In this document: positions 24,817 to 34,634 of the stretch, in pieces | Numbering within the stretch: the stretch's first letter is position 1 | Layout of the letters: the number at the start of each line of letters is the position of its first letter | Origin: Hyphomonas pacifica | Lineage (GTDB): Bacteria > Pseudomonadota > Alphaproteobacteria > Caulobacterales > Hyphomonadaceae | Assembly: GCF_000682675.1 (NCBI RefSeq) | Contig: NZ_AWFA01000001.1 | Location: forward strand, 1 to 64,000 | Length of the DNA stretch: 64,000 nt | Direction of reading: 5' to 3' | Notes under the pieces: generated by a model | Told to the model about the DNA's origin: nothing | The model's database searches: none | The model's input: only the letters and a program-made list of their open reading frames with translations | Translations under genes and position numbers: made by a program

Positions 24817-26178
24817 CTAGAGCCCCACAGCGGCGCGCGCCTCAGCCTGGCGGGCCGCAACTTTCTCGATATCAAAGCCGTCGAGGCTTTCATTGAACAG
24901 CTGGTAGAAGTTCAACTCTGCGCCCAGCCGCAGATAGGCGGCGCCGAGGCCAATCGCGGCGCGGTCCATGAAGACAAATTCACGCGGCACCTTGACCGGG
25001 CCCTTCTCTTTCAACAGGCGGCGAACCTCGAACGCCTCGCGCCGACCATACTCACCCGCCGTCACCCCATCGGCGACACTGCGCACGCGGTCATCCAGCA
25101 GCGGGCCATAGATGAAGCGCGCCCAGATATTGAGAACTTCGACGAGTTCCTTCGACAGGCCCTCAAAGCCCCACTTCTCATAGGCGGCAAAGGTGGCGTC
25201 GAAATCATCCTTCGACAGCGCGCGGTAGAGATCGACCACGCCGCTGACGAATTCAGGCGGGAAAACACGGATACAGCCAAAATCCAACAGGTTGAGACCG
25301 GTCCCCTCCCCCGTCACCTGATAATTGCCGAGATGCGGGTCACCATGAATGACGGCGTGGGAGTTGAATGGCCCCCACCAGGTCCAGAACAGCATTTCGG
25401 CGATACGGTTGCGGGTCTCCTGCGGAGCATCCTCAAACGCGGTGAGCCGCTTGCCATCCATCCAGGTCATGGTGAGCAGGCGGTCTGTCGACAGGTCGAG
25501 CACGGGATCCGGCACGGTCACAAAGTCATGTTGCCTCAGCATAAGCTCATAGAGGGCCATGTGTTTGGCCTCCCGCGCATAATCGAGTTCCTCGCGCAGA
25601 CGATCTGTGATCTCGTCTACCATGGCGGTCGGGTCGATGGAGCCATCCATGCGCTTGAACAGGCCAAGCACCGTTTTCAGCTGGCCGACATCGGATTCCA
25701 CAGCGCTCGCCATGTCAGGGTATTGCAGCTTGCAGGCAACCCGGCGGCCATCATGCATCGTCGCCATGTGCACCTGGCCGAGCGAGGCGGCGTGGGCGGC
25801 CTGCTTTTCAAAGTCCGCAAAGCTGTCCTGCCAGCCCGCCCCCAGCTCTGCCCGCATGCGGCGTTTGACGAAGGGCCAGCCCATGGCCGGTGCCTCTGCC
25901 TGCAACTGGCTCAGCTCGGCGGCATATTCCGGGGGCAGGAAATCCGGAATGGTGGAGACCATCTGGGCGACCTTCATCAAGGGACCCTTGGACTTGCCCA
26001 GCGCTGCCGCCAGCGCGCGGGCGATCTTCTCGTCCCCTTTGTCCCCGCCGAACAGGGATTGCGCGGCAAATGTCAGGCCTGCGCCGGAGAGATTGGCCCC
26101 GACTTTGGCCGTGCGAGCAAGACGGCCGGTCAGGCGATTGCGTTCGGGATCCTGGGAGGCGGGAGCATCATCTGTCAT
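24817..26178 (-). CDS. ABC1/UbiB-family atypical kinase
   Basis: A 453-residue ABC1 (ADCK/UbiB/COQ8) protein. The N-terminal family helix reads KGPLMKVAQMVSTIPDFLPP, in which KVAQ replaces the usual KxGQ. The kinase core has the ATP-site lysine in ACKLQYPDM, the catalytic HGDPHLGNY and the metal-binding LLDFGCIR. Members support ubiquinone synthesis. No transmembrane tail is obvious, unlike UbiB of E. coli. I chose ATG at 26178, with the longer frame to 26214 left out. Confidence 0.85.
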   Translation of the reverse strand: MTDDAPASQDPERNRLTGRLARTAKVGANLSGAGLTFAAQSLFGGDKGDEKIARALAAALGKSKGPLMKVAQMVSTIPDFLPPEYAAELSQLQAEAPAMGWPFVKRRMRAELGAGWQDSFADFEKQAAHAASLGQVHMATMHDGRRVACKLQYPDMASAVESDVGQLKTVLGLFKRMDGSIDPTAMVDEITDRLREELDYAREAKHMALYELMLRQHDFVTVPDPVLDLSTDRLLTMTWMDGKRLTAFEDAPQETRNRIAEMLFWTWWGPFNSHAVIHGDPHLGNYQVTGEGTGLNLLDFGCIRVFPPEFVSGVVDLYRALSKDDFDATFAAYEKWGFEGLSKELVEVLNIWARFIYGPLLDDRVRSVADGVTAGEYGRREAFEVRRLLKEKGPVKVPREFVFMDRAAIGLGAAYLRLGAELNFYQLFNESLDGFDIEKVAARQAEARAAVGL

Positions 26179-26435
26179 GCACGGGATATAGGCAGCCCGA
26201 GAGCAAAGAACCAATACGTGATAGTATGCACTTGCCAGTCAGGTGACTCGAACCAGATGACAGGTATGTCATGTTTGCGGTATATGGCGCGCCTTCGCGT
26301 CAGAGAGGCGCCTCAAATCCGAATGCCCACGACAGTTTCCCCGGATTGGGCACCGGGGCGTAGATTGAACCGGACTATACAGGCCGCGACACATTGAAGG
26401 TCAGCGCCACACCGTGATCAGCAGGAATTTCTTTT

Positions 26436-27218
26436 ATGGCTTACAAAACACTCCTCACTGAGGTCGACGAAGATGCGGGCATCGCCCTCATCACCCTAAA
26501 CCGCCCAGAGAGCCTGAATGCCCTCTGCGAAGAGATGATGAATGAATTGAGCAATGCCCTCGACCGGTTTGAAGCCGACGAGGAAATCGGCTGCATCATC
26601 CTGACCGGCGGCAAGAAGGCCTTCTCCGGCGGCGCGGACATCAAGGAGATCCAGGACAAGACCTTCCCGGAATCCTATTATGAAGACTTCATCAGCAGGA
26701 ACTGGGAGCGCGCAGCCCGCATGCGCAAGCCCGTCATTGCTGCTGTATCCGGCTACGCCATTGGCGGCGGATGCGAATTGGCGCTGATGTGCGACATCAT
26801 TCTGGCGGCAGACACAGCCCGCTTCGGCCAGCCGGAAGTGCGCCTGGGGGTGATCCCCGGTGCAGGTGGCACGCAGCGCCTGGCCCGCGTGATAGGCAAG
26901 TCGAAAACCATGGAATTGTGCCTGACAGGCCGCATGATGGAAGCCAAGGAAGCGGAGATGTGCGGCCTGGTCAGCCGGGTTGTACCGGCAGATGACCTGC
27001 TGGACGCCGCCCGCGAGCTGGCGCGCACCATCGCCTCCATGCCGCTGGCCTCTGCGCTAATGATCAAGGAAGCGGTCAATATTGCCTACGAAACCCCGCT
27101 GAGCCAGGGTATTCAGTTCGAACGTCGCCTGTTCCAGTCCCTGTTCTCTACAGATGACCAGAAAGAAGGCATGGCCGCCTATATCGAAAAGCGCTCCGCA
27201 CACTTTAAGGACAAGTAG
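26436..27218 (+). CDS. Enoyl-CoA hydratase
   Basis: A 260-residue crotonase-fold enzyme of the mitochondrial ECHS1 type, hydrating trans-2-enoyl-CoA in beta-oxidation. LNRPESLNALCEEMM is the N-terminal signature and FSGGADIKEI the oxyanion loop. The two catalytic glutamates are in AIGGGCELALMCD and GQPEVRLGVIPGAGGTQRL. Length and motifs are complete. It stands alone, divergent from the ABC1 gene and upstream of rpsT. Confidence 0.93.
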   Translation: MAYKTLLTEVDEDAGIALITLNRPESLNALCEEMMNELSNALDRFEADEEIGCIILTGGKKAFSGGADIKEIQDKTFPESYYEDFISRNWERAARMRKPVIAAVSGYAIGGGCELALMCDIILAADTARFGQPEVRLGVIPGAGGTQRLARVIGKSKTMELCLTGRMMEAKEAEMCGLVSRVVPADDLLDAARELARTIASMPLASALMIKEAVNIAYETPLSQGIQFERRLFQSLFSTDDQKEGMAAYIEKRSAHFKDK

Positions 27219-27283
27219 GCCCATAAAGGCCGAAAGAGTGCAGCCAAGCCTGCATTTTCCTGCCTTTGTCCCCATATGCGCTG

Positions 27284-27312
27284 TTGACGCCAACCCGCCC
27301 TTTATGTATTTC
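27284..27312 (+). promoter_or_regulatory. Promoter candidate for rpsT
   Basis: TTGACG at 27284-27289, a 17-bp spacer, and TATTTC at 27307-27312 form a good housekeeping-type promoter. It would give a leader of roughly 40 nt before the rpsT ATG at 27359. This is a consensus match only. Confidence 0.5.
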
Positions 27313-27358
27313 CGCGCCTTCAGTCTGAAGGGAAGCCTTCGGGCCACAGGAGTTTATT

Positions 27359-27622
27359 ATGGCTAATACCCGTTCTGCCAAGAAAATGGTCCGCAAGATT
27401 GCGCGCCGCACCGAAGTGAACAAAGCCCGCCGTTCGCGCGTGCGTACTTTCGTTCGCAAGGTTGAGGAAGCGATTGCATCTGGCGACAAGTCTGCTGCAC
27501 AGGATGCCCTGCGCAGCGCACAACCCGAATTGATGCGTGCCGTCACCAAAGGCGTCATGCACAAGAACACATCGGCTCGTAAGGTGTCTCGCCTGTCTGC
27601 CCGCGTAAAGGCAATGAGCTGA
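27359..27622 (+). CDS. rpsT: 30S ribosomal protein S20
   Basis: An 87-residue, Lys/Arg-rich, all-helical ribosomal protein that binds 16S rRNA. It begins [17 protein letters not shown] and has the C-terminal [16 protein letters not shown] signature. ATG at 27359 follows ACAGGAG. It is single-gene, with a promoter upstream and a strong terminator 29 bp downstream. Its position before dnaA is common in alphaproteobacteria. Confidence 0.97.
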   Translation: MANTRSAKKMVRKIARRTEVNKARRSRVRTFVRKVEEAIASGDKSAAQDALRSAQPELMRAVTKGVMHKNTSARKVSRLSARVKAMS

Positions 27623-27650
27623 TCACCGGATAAACCGGGCCTGATCTTGA

Positions 27651-27680
27651 AAAACCCGCCGGGCGACCGGCGGGTTTTTT
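27651..27680 (+). terminator. Rho-independent terminator of rpsT
   Basis: AAAACCCGCCGG at 27651-27662 pairs perfectly with CCGGCGGGTTTT at 27667-27678 around a GCGA tetraloop. A run of six T ends at 27680. This is a textbook terminator. Confidence 0.93.
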
Positions 27681-28167
27681 CTTGCGCGAAATCCTCCTAC
27701 AAATTTTCGTATCCGGGCTTTCCAACCCATACAGACTCATGGATATTTGGTCGTGGAATTGCGAAAATGAAACGTCTCGACATTCCAGCCTTGCAGGAAT
27801 GTGCTGACTTAATTTTAGGCTGTTTGACGGTAACGATTTCGACCAGAATTTCACAGCCTATTGCGGCCATCCCCTGTTGACAGAACAGTTGCGAACAAAA
27901 GTACCGAACGACTCACTCACAAAAAAATTCCACTGCCCAAACGACTGATTTGATTGCGATTTGCCGACGGCGGGAAAGAGTCAAGCAGCCAAAACCCGCT
28001 GTCAAAAAAAAGTTGCACTTGTCAGAAAAATCCCCGTTCGGTACTTTGAATACACCAACGAAAAGCTCTCTCTACACGGAGTATCGCGGGGCCAGATTCT
28101 CATCTGGTTAGAGAGGCTGTGTGCCAGTTGGACAGAGTGTAACGATAACTAGAAAATGGGGCTCGGC
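27681..28167. other. AT-rich region upstream of dnaA with GANTC sites and a structured leader
   Basis: About 490 bp without a convincing gene. GANTC (CcrM methylation) sites occur at 27734, 27910, 27978 and 28095, with two more just inside dnaA at 28181 and 28189. A hairpin near the 3' end pairs CCAGAT (28092-28097) with ATCTGG (28102-28107), enclosed by CTCTCT (28066-28071) and AGAGAG (28110-28115), and would structure the dnaA mRNA leader. I see no cluster of TTATCCACA-type DnaA boxes, so I do not call an origin. A 63-codon frame from 27961 lacks support. Confidence 0.55.
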
Positions 28168-29634
28168 ATGGACGGGAACAGACTCTTTGATTCAAAAACT
28201 GGCGTAGAGTTCAACACTTCTGACAAGGCGCGCAATACGCCAGGCCAGGAAATTTGGCTGACCGTCAAGGCGCACCTGGCGACCATTCTAAATGCAGCAG
28301 ACTATGATCGCTGGATTGATGATCTGCGTCTTGTGGCAGAAGTGGATGGAGAGATGGTCATTGCGGCACGCGACCCTCTCTCCTTTGATCGCGTGAATGG
28401 CGCCCATCGCCATGCGATCCAGCGCATCTGGCGTGAGCATGATCATGCGCGCCGGGCAATCCGCTTGGTCTGCTGGCGCACCGCGCCGCAGGACCTTCTG
28501 GAGATTGTGAAAGATCCGTGGGAAGTGGCTGCCCCGGCTCAGGAACCCAAGGAACAGGCGGCCCCAGCAGAACAGAAAGTGGCCTCCACAGGCGCGCCTC
28601 TGATGACGTTTGACACCCTCGTCACAGGCGAGGCAAATGAACTGGCCTTCGAGATGGCGCGTCGTATTGCCAGCGGCCTACCTGTCGGTACACTGACAAC
28701 TTTGTTTTACGGTCTGCAAGGCACCGGCAAGACGCATCTGCTGCATGCGCTTAAAGCTGAGGCAGAGCGTCGTGATGCCGACTGCCACATCGTCTATCTG
28801 ACGGCAGAGGAATTCCTCTCCTCTTACACCGATGGCGTAAAGGTAAAGGATACAAGCCAGCTGAAGAAGCGCCTGCGCGCGGCCAGCATCCTGATGATTG
28901 ATGACCTGCACCGCATCAGTGGTAAGCCGGGCACCGAGAACGAGCTGTTCCAGAACATCCGCGAAGTCACGGCAAATGGTGGCCATGTCATCCTGGCGGG
29001 CGACAAGGCCCCCGGCGATGTGACCGGGTTCAGCCCGCGCATGGTCAGCGAGCTGAAAGGTGCAACAACTGTTGAAGTTGGCGCACCGGATGCCCGCATG
29101 CGTCATGAGATCATGCGCCGCTTGGCTGACCACATTCAGACCGGTCATCCGGAGTTCATCGTCACAGACGATATGATTTCCGAGTTCAATGCCGGCATTC
29201 GTGGCCAAGCCCGTGAGATGACAGGCGCGATCTGGAATCTCTACACAGAGGCCTCCTTCGGGGCCCGCACGCCGACCATGGACATGGTGCGCAAGATTAT
29301 CCGCCGGACCGAAGGCGATGTGCGCCAACCCTCCATCGAACTGGTCAAGAAAGCGGCCATGAAAGTGTTCGACATTTCGAAAACGGACATCGAGAGCCCC
29401 AGCAAGGCCCGGAATGTGGTCTATCCGCGCCAGATCGCCATGTATCTCTGCCGAGAACTGACCGGGAAATCCTTCCCACAGATCGGTCGCAGCTTTGGCA
29501 AACGGGACCACACGACCATCCTGTACGCCCACCGCAAAGTGGCAGAGGCCCTGGCAGAGGATCGTGAACTCGCGGCACATGTGAAGCAGGTCAATGAAAT
29601 GATCCTGGAGCTTCAGGCCGCTGGCATGAACTAG
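28168..29634 (+). CDS. dnaA: Chromosomal replication initiator DnaA
   Basis: A 488-residue DnaA. Domain III has Walker A GLQGTGKTHLL, Walker B ILMIDDLHRI and a sensor II-like AREMTGAIWNL. Domain IV has PRQIAMYLCRELTGKSFP followed by IGRSFGKRDHTTILYAHRKV, the DnaA-box-binding helix-turn-helix. The segment where E. coli has the arginine finger (LRSRF) reads MVSELKG here, without that arginine. Domain I is divergent. I chose ATG 28168 because GGGG lies before it; ATG 28156 is also possible. dnaN and recF follow on the same strand. Confidence 0.95.
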   Translation: MDGNRLFDSKTGVEFNTSDKARNTPGQEIWLTVKAHLATILNAADYDRWIDDLRLVAEVDGEMVIAARDPLSFDRVNGAHRHAIQRIWREHDHARRAIRLVCWRTAPQDLLEIVKDPWEVAAPAQEPKEQAAPAEQKVASTGAPLMTFDTLVTGEANELAFEMARRIASGLPVGTLTTLFYGLQGTGKTHLLHALKAEAERRDADCHIVYLTAEEFLSSYTDGVKVKDTSQLKKRLRAASILMIDDLHRISGKPGTENELFQNIREVTANGGHVILAGDKAPGDVTGFSPRMVSELKGATTVEVGAPDARMRHEIMRRLADHIQTGHPEFIVTDDMISEFNAGIRGQAREMTGAIWNLYTEASFGARTPTMDMVRKIIRRTEGDVRQPSIELVKKAAMKVFDISKTDIESPSKARNVVYPRQIAMYLCRELTGKSFPQIGRSFGKRDHTTILYAHRKVAEALAEDRELAAHVKQVNEMILELQAAGMN

Positions 29635-29645
29635 GCGATTTCGAG

Positions 29646-29683
29646 AAAGCCAGCCGAAATCACTATCAGCGCTTGGCTTTTTT
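29646..29683 (+). terminator. Terminator-like hairpin after dnaA
   Basis: AAAGCCA at 29646-29652 pairs with TGGCTTT at 29674-29680, followed by T to 29683 (six T in all). The loop is long at 21 nt, so strength is uncertain. It lies 12 bp beyond the dnaA stop and suggests that dnaN has its own promoter. Confidence 0.6.
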
Positions 29684-29706
29684 GACTCTTTGAGTAAGTG
29701 TGCTCG

Positions 29707-29730
29707 GCCCGCTCTTCTAGGAGAGCGGGC
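29707..29730. repeat. 9-bp perfect hairpin between dnaA and dnaN
   Basis: GCCCGCTCT at 29707-29715 pairs with AGAGCGGGC at 29722-29730 around TCTAGG. No T-run follows, so it is not a standard terminator. It may stabilise the dnaN transcript or mark a processing site. Confidence 0.5.
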
Positions 29731-29829
29731 TGATTCCACTCCGGGACCACCTTTTCCGGACAGAAGCAGCCGACTGATGAAGAATTCCGGGCACCCTTTC
29801 AAGTGTCCCCCCGACGAACGGAACGGACG

Positions 29830-30951
29830 ATGAAACTGACGATTGAACGTGGCGACCTGCTGAACGCACTCTCTCATGTGCAGAATGTGGTGGAGCGCCG
29901 GAACACGATCCCTATCCTCTCCAACGTCTTGCTGGAAGCGGGCAATGGCGAACTGAAGCTGACCGCAACAGATCTCGACATCGAAGCGGTCGACAGCGCC
30001 GATGCCTCCGTAGAACGCGAAGGCGCGGTGACGGCACCAGCCGGCACGCTGTTCGACGTGGTGCGTAAACTGCCCGCAGGATCTGAGGTCGTGCTTGAGG
30101 TTCAACCCTCCAGCTCGCGCCTGCAGATCACGGCCGGACGCTCCCATTTTGAACTGCCAACGCTACCCGCTGCCGACTTCCAGACGATGAGTTCTGATGA
30201 TGGCGCAACGAAATTCGCGCTGGACGCAAAAGACTTTGCCCGCCTGATTGACAAGACACGCTTTGCAATCTCGACCGAGGAGACCCGTTACTATCTGAAC
30301 GGTGTCTATCTGCATGGCGCAAAGACAGATGAGGGCGACGCTGTGCTGCGCACGGTTGCCACCGATGGTCACCGTTTGGCGCTGGCGGAAGTGCCTGCTC
30401 CGGCCGGATCGGAAGACCTGGAAGGTGTGATCGTGCCGCGCAAGGCTGTCGCTGAAGCGCGTCGTCTGGTCGACACGGTTGATGGCGACGTCGAAATCGA
30501 AGTGTCCGACACGAAGATTGTCGTGCGCGCCGGGCGCGCCGTGCTGACCTCGAAACTGATCGATGGCTCGTTCCCGGATTATGGCCGCGTGATCCCGAAA
30601 GGGAATGACAAGAAGCTGACCCTGGACAACAAATCCTTCGAAGCCGCCGTAGACCGCGTGTCCACCGTTTCTGCAGAACGGTCTCGCTCCGTGAAGCTGT
30701 CCCTCTCCGAGGGCAAGCTGGTGCTGGCCGTGAACCATGCTGAAACCGGCGCAGGTAATGAAGAGCTAGAAGCTGAATATGCGTCCGATCCGATGGAAAT
30801 CGGCTTCAACGCAAAATACCTCCTGGATATTGCCGGTCAGATCGAAGCGGTGGATGTGGAGTTCATGTTCAATGATCCCGCCTCCCCTGCCCTGGTGCTC
30901 GACCCGTCCGATGACAGCGCGCGCTATGTGCTGATGCCGCTGCGGGTATAA
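29830..30951 (+). CDS. dnaN: DNA polymerase III beta sliding clamp
   Basis: A 373-residue ring-forming clamp that tethers polymerase III to DNA. MKLTIERGDLLNALSHVQNV begins the first of three topologically similar domains. TIPILSNVLLEA and ATDGHRLALAE are conserved landmarks, and the C-terminus YVLMPLRV (usual MPMRL) lies by the protein-binding pocket. ATG 29830 starts the conserved N-terminus; the frame is open 9 codons further upstream. recF starts 27 bp downstream. Confidence 0.96.
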   Translation: MKLTIERGDLLNALSHVQNVVERRNTIPILSNVLLEAGNGELKLTATDLDIEAVDSADASVEREGAVTAPAGTLFDVVRKLPAGSEVVLEVQPSSSRLQITAGRSHFELPTLPAADFQTMSSDDGATKFALDAKDFARLIDKTRFAISTEETRYYLNGVYLHGAKTDEGDAVLRTVATDGHRLALAEVPAPAGSEDLEGVIVPRKAVAEARRLVDTVDGDVEIEVSDTKIVVRAGRAVLTSKLIDGSFPDYGRVIPKGNDKKLTLDNKSFEAAVDRVSTVSAERSRSVKLSLSEGKLVLAVNHAETGAGNEELEAEYASDPMEIGFNAKYLLDIAGQIEAVDVEFMFNDPASPALVLDPSDDSARYVLMPLRV

Positions 30952-30978
30952 TGATCTGCGGGACAGCCCGCTGAAGAG

Positions 30979-32091
30979 ATGACTGCGCTAACCCGGCTGA
31001 CCCTGACGGATTTCCGCAATTACGCGTCGCTGGCCCTGCCGCTGGATGGGCGCCATGTCTGCCTGTATGGTGCGAATGGCGCAGGCAAGACCAATCTTCT
31101 GGAAGCCATCAGCCAGCTTGGCCCTGGCCGCGGCCTACGCTCTGCCACCTTGCAGGAAATGACGCGCAAGGATGCCCCCGGCGGCTGGGCAGTCTCGGCC
31201 ACATTGCTCAGTGGGCAGAAGATTGGCGTGGGGCTCGACAGCGGCCCAAGCGCCAAGCGCAATGTACGGATTGATGGCGCCCCGGCCACAGCGTCTGATC
31301 TGGCGGAACTGATCCGCATCGTGTGGCTGACTCCTTCCATGGACGGCGTGTTCCGCGGCAGCGCCTCGGACCGGCGGCGTTTCTTCGACCGGCAGGTCAT
31401 GTCTCACATGCCTACACATGGTACCGCTGCAAGCCGCTATGAAAAAGCGATGCGTGAGCGTAATGCCCTGCTGGAGCGTGGCCACGTCGACCCTGCTTGG
31501 GCCGATGCTATTGAAGCCCGCATGGCCGAGGCTGGCGCGGAGATGGCAATCAACCGCGCCTATGTGCTGGAAGCCTTGCAGGCCGCTATCGAGACACGGC
31601 CCGAAGGCCATTTTCCAAAGGCGGATCTCTCGCTGGAGGGCAAAGCCGAAATTGCTGCCCTGCGTGGAGATGATTTCAAGAGCATCTTTGAAAGCCTGGC
31701 CGAGACCTTCCGCACCACGCGGCGACGCGACATTGCGGCCGGACGCACAATTGATGGCCCGCACCGCACAGATCTGGACGTGATCCACCGCCCGACGGGC
31801 GCACCCGCAAAGGACGCCTCGACCGGGCAGCAAAAAGCCCTGCTGATCGGCCTGATCCTGGCAAGCGCTTCCGCGCTCCGCGCCGGGGGCGAAGGCCCCT
31901 CTCCCCTATTGCTGCTGGATGAAGCGGCCGCGCATCTGGATGCCAACAGGCGTGCAGCACTATTTGATGAATTAACAGCCCTCGGGGGCCAGGCCTGGCT
32001 GACCGGCACGGAGTCCTTTTTGTTCGAAGCCTTTGGCGACCGCGCGCAAAGGGTGCGCGTGGAAGACGGCAAGGCTGTCGCGGAAGACTAG
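30979..32091 (+). CDS. recF: DNA replication and repair protein RecF
   Basis: A 370-residue SMC-like ATPase that helps load RecA at gaps through RecFOR. Walker A is GANGAGKTNLLEAI. The signature-like segment is KDASTGQQKALLIGLILA, and Walker B is PLLLLDEAAAHLD. It follows dnaN closely and completes the classical dnaA-dnaN-recF order. No gyrB follows; instead a TadG-like gene converges on it and shares the CTAG at the stop codons. Confidence 0.95.
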   Translation: MTALTRLTLTDFRNYASLALPLDGRHVCLYGANGAGKTNLLEAISQLGPGRGLRSATLQEMTRKDAPGGWAVSATLLSGQKIGVGLDSGPSAKRNVRIDGAPATASDLAELIRIVWLTPSMDGVFRGSASDRRRFFDRQVMSHMPTHGTAASRYEKAMRERNALLERGHVDPAWADAIEARMAEAGAEMAINRAYVLEALQAAIETRPEGHFPKADLSLEGKAEIAALRGDDFKSIFESLAETFRTTRRRDIAAGRTIDGPHRTDLDVIHRPTGAPAKDASTGQQKALLIGLILASASALRAGGEGPSPLLLLDEAAAHLDANRRAALFDELTALGGQAWLTGTESFLFEAFGDRAQRVRVEDGKAVAED

Positions 32092-33635
32092 TCCTTGATC
32101 CGCAGATCCGAGATCGACTGGGCGATCTTCTTGTACACGTCCTTCAGCTCATCGCCATTTGAGGCATCAAATGCATAGGACGCGCTGCTGGCGCAATATT
32201 GCAGGATCGTTTTTCCGTCAGACGTTTTCTGCACGGATGTCGGAACCTGGAAGCCGACCGTGTAAATCTCGACATTGTAAGGCTCAGCCTTCATGGCATC
32301 ACACAAATCCATCGCCTGCTGGAAAGAGCTTCTGCCCGCTGTCGGATGGTTTGCATTAAAGTCACCATCCGTCATCAGAATGACCACTTTGGTGGCATTC
32401 ACCTCATCATACTTCCATGGCTTCGAGGTAAGAGGCCAGACAGACGCCCAATTTGGCGAAATCAGATACCAGCCCCAGGCAACGCCAAGATGCCCCGCCG
32501 TGCCGCCATTTGCCGTCATGCTTTGTACATGGGCTTTCAGGGCATCCTTATCTTCGGTAAGCGGTACAGGGCCAGTATCACGGCACTGGGCGTAATAGAA
32601 ATCAAGCGCCCCGGTAGAACCATTCGCGCCGCCATTCTCAATCTCGTTTTCTCCGCGATATTTATCGCGGTCGCTATCATAGAAATTCCAGCGCGGATTG
32701 CCTGCGCCGATCCATGCAGACACGCCAGGCGGCACATCGCTGGCCGCATAAGCACCAGTGCGTTCATAGACACATGTGTCAGTGGCTAAGGAATTCTCCC
32801 AATACCAGCGCGCGACGTCCCAATCATAGTCGCCATTCTGATCGCAGTTTGACGGATAGTATTCCAGGCAGGTGCCCGTTTCATAATACATGAAGCGCTT
32901 GCCGCTCGCCTGATCATACATGCGTGCGCCATTGTAGCTGCTGTAATTGCTGAACCCGTTACCGTTGGATGTGTCCACAGGGACGGTCACGCTGCGAGTG
33001 ACGGCATTGAAATACGGGCCCGCATTGACGGCATTGTTATAGGTCACGATGCCAAGACGCACCGTGCCATCCCGCACCTGATCGTCAGGAAGCAATTCAT
33101 CAAACGCGACCTCGGCCGCAGATTTGAGCAGGCTGAGCCGGTTGTCACTGTTCATTGAACCGGATACGTCAAACACGAAGGCAACATCCACCTTGCCAAC
33201 GGAGAAAGTGGAGGTGGACGAGACACTGAACGTCAAATCATTCTGCCCCATGATCCTCGAAATGAAGGTCGGCTGGGTACAGACGGTACGGCCATGAATG
33301 TCTTCACTAGCCTCATCGAAAGAGACCGTGACCGGTGTGCAGCTCAGCCCGCCTCCGGCCGTCTCGATCAGGCTTGCGGCATATTTCCGGACATCTGCCG
33401 TAACCTCGTCATCGGTTTCGCCCCGCTGGCGCGACAAGGCCCCGGCCAGTACGGCAGAATCCACCGAAGACTGGACACGTTCCTTTTGACGGATTGTGAA
33501 TTCAAAATCGACCGCGAGCCCGACAACGGACATGACGGCTACGATCATGAAGGCCCCCATGAGAGCAAGGTTTCCGTTCGCATTCGCGGCAAACCGCCTG
33601 AAAAGATGTCCGGTTGATTTCGTCACTTTTTTCAA
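32088..33635 (-). CDS. TadG-like pilus-assembly protein with vWA domain
   Basis: A 515-residue envelope protein. A TadE/TadG-like N-terminal membrane helix (NLALMGAFMIVAVMSVVGLAV) follows a basic segment. The vWA domain starts at about residue 150 with the MIDAS motif VFDVSGSMNSDNR and later carries VVILMTDGDFNANHPT. Such proteins belong to Flp/Tad tight-adherence systems. No other tad gene is adjacent here, as is common for orphan tadG genes. It is Tyr-, Asn- and Ser-rich in the insert between the two halves of the vWA fold. Confidence 0.85.
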   Translation of the reverse strand: MKKVTKSTGHLFRRFAANANGNLALMGAFMIVAVMSVVGLAVDFEFTIRQKERVQSSVDSAVLAGALSRQRGETDDEVTADVRKYAASLIETAGGGLSCTPVTVSFDEASEDIHGRTVCTQPTFISRIMGQNDLTFSVSSTSTFSVGKVDVAFVFDVSGSMNSDNRLSLLKSAAEVAFDELLPDDQVRDGTVRLGIVTYNNAVNAGPYFNAVTRSVTVPVDTSNGNGFSNYSSYNGARMYDQASGKRFMYYETGTCLEYYPSNCDQNGDYDWDVARWYWENSLATDTCVYERTGAYAASDVPPGVSAWIGAGNPRWNFYDSDRDKYRGENEIENGGANGSTGALDFYYAQCRDTGPVPLTEDKDALKAHVQSMTANGGTAGHLGVAWGWYLISPNWASVWPLTSKPWKYDEVNATKVVILMTDGDFNANHPTAGRSSFQQAMDLCDAMKAEPYNVEIYTVGFQVPTSVQKTSDGKTILQYCASSASYAFDASNGDELKDVYKKIAQSISDLRIKD

Positions 33636-33830
33636 GCCCTTGCCGGTATCAGCACCGGGCCTAATTGTCTGTCAGATGCCTTGCCACCGGCTTCACATGC
33701 AGCGGTGAAATGGCTTGCAGGATGAAAGCCGACATTTACCATACTTTTTATGCCAGCTGTCTGACTTGCCCCATGAGCGGGCTTTCGTGATATTCTGGCC
33801 CGCAAAACCGATTCCCTGACCGAGGCCGAC

Positions 33831-34625
<795 letters not shown>

Positions 34626-34634
34626 CGCCGCGTC

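Noticed and set aside
24730-26397. 555-codon plus-strand frame opposite the ABC1 kinase
   Set aside because: It mirrors the kinase gene codon for codon and has no recognisable domain. The minus-strand kinase motifs are convincing.
27961-28152. 63-codon frame just upstream of dnaA
   Set aside because: It begins with TTG, has no ribosome site, and crosses the structured leader. It was not called.
27681-28155. Chromosomal replication origin upstream of dnaA
   Set aside because: I found no group of TTATCCACA-type boxes or typical AT-rich 13-mers. GC skew cannot be judged from one window.
28678-30147. 489-codon minus-strand frame opposite dnaA and dnaN
   Set aside because: It spans two well-supported genes on the other strand and their intergenic terminator, with no ribosome site or domains.
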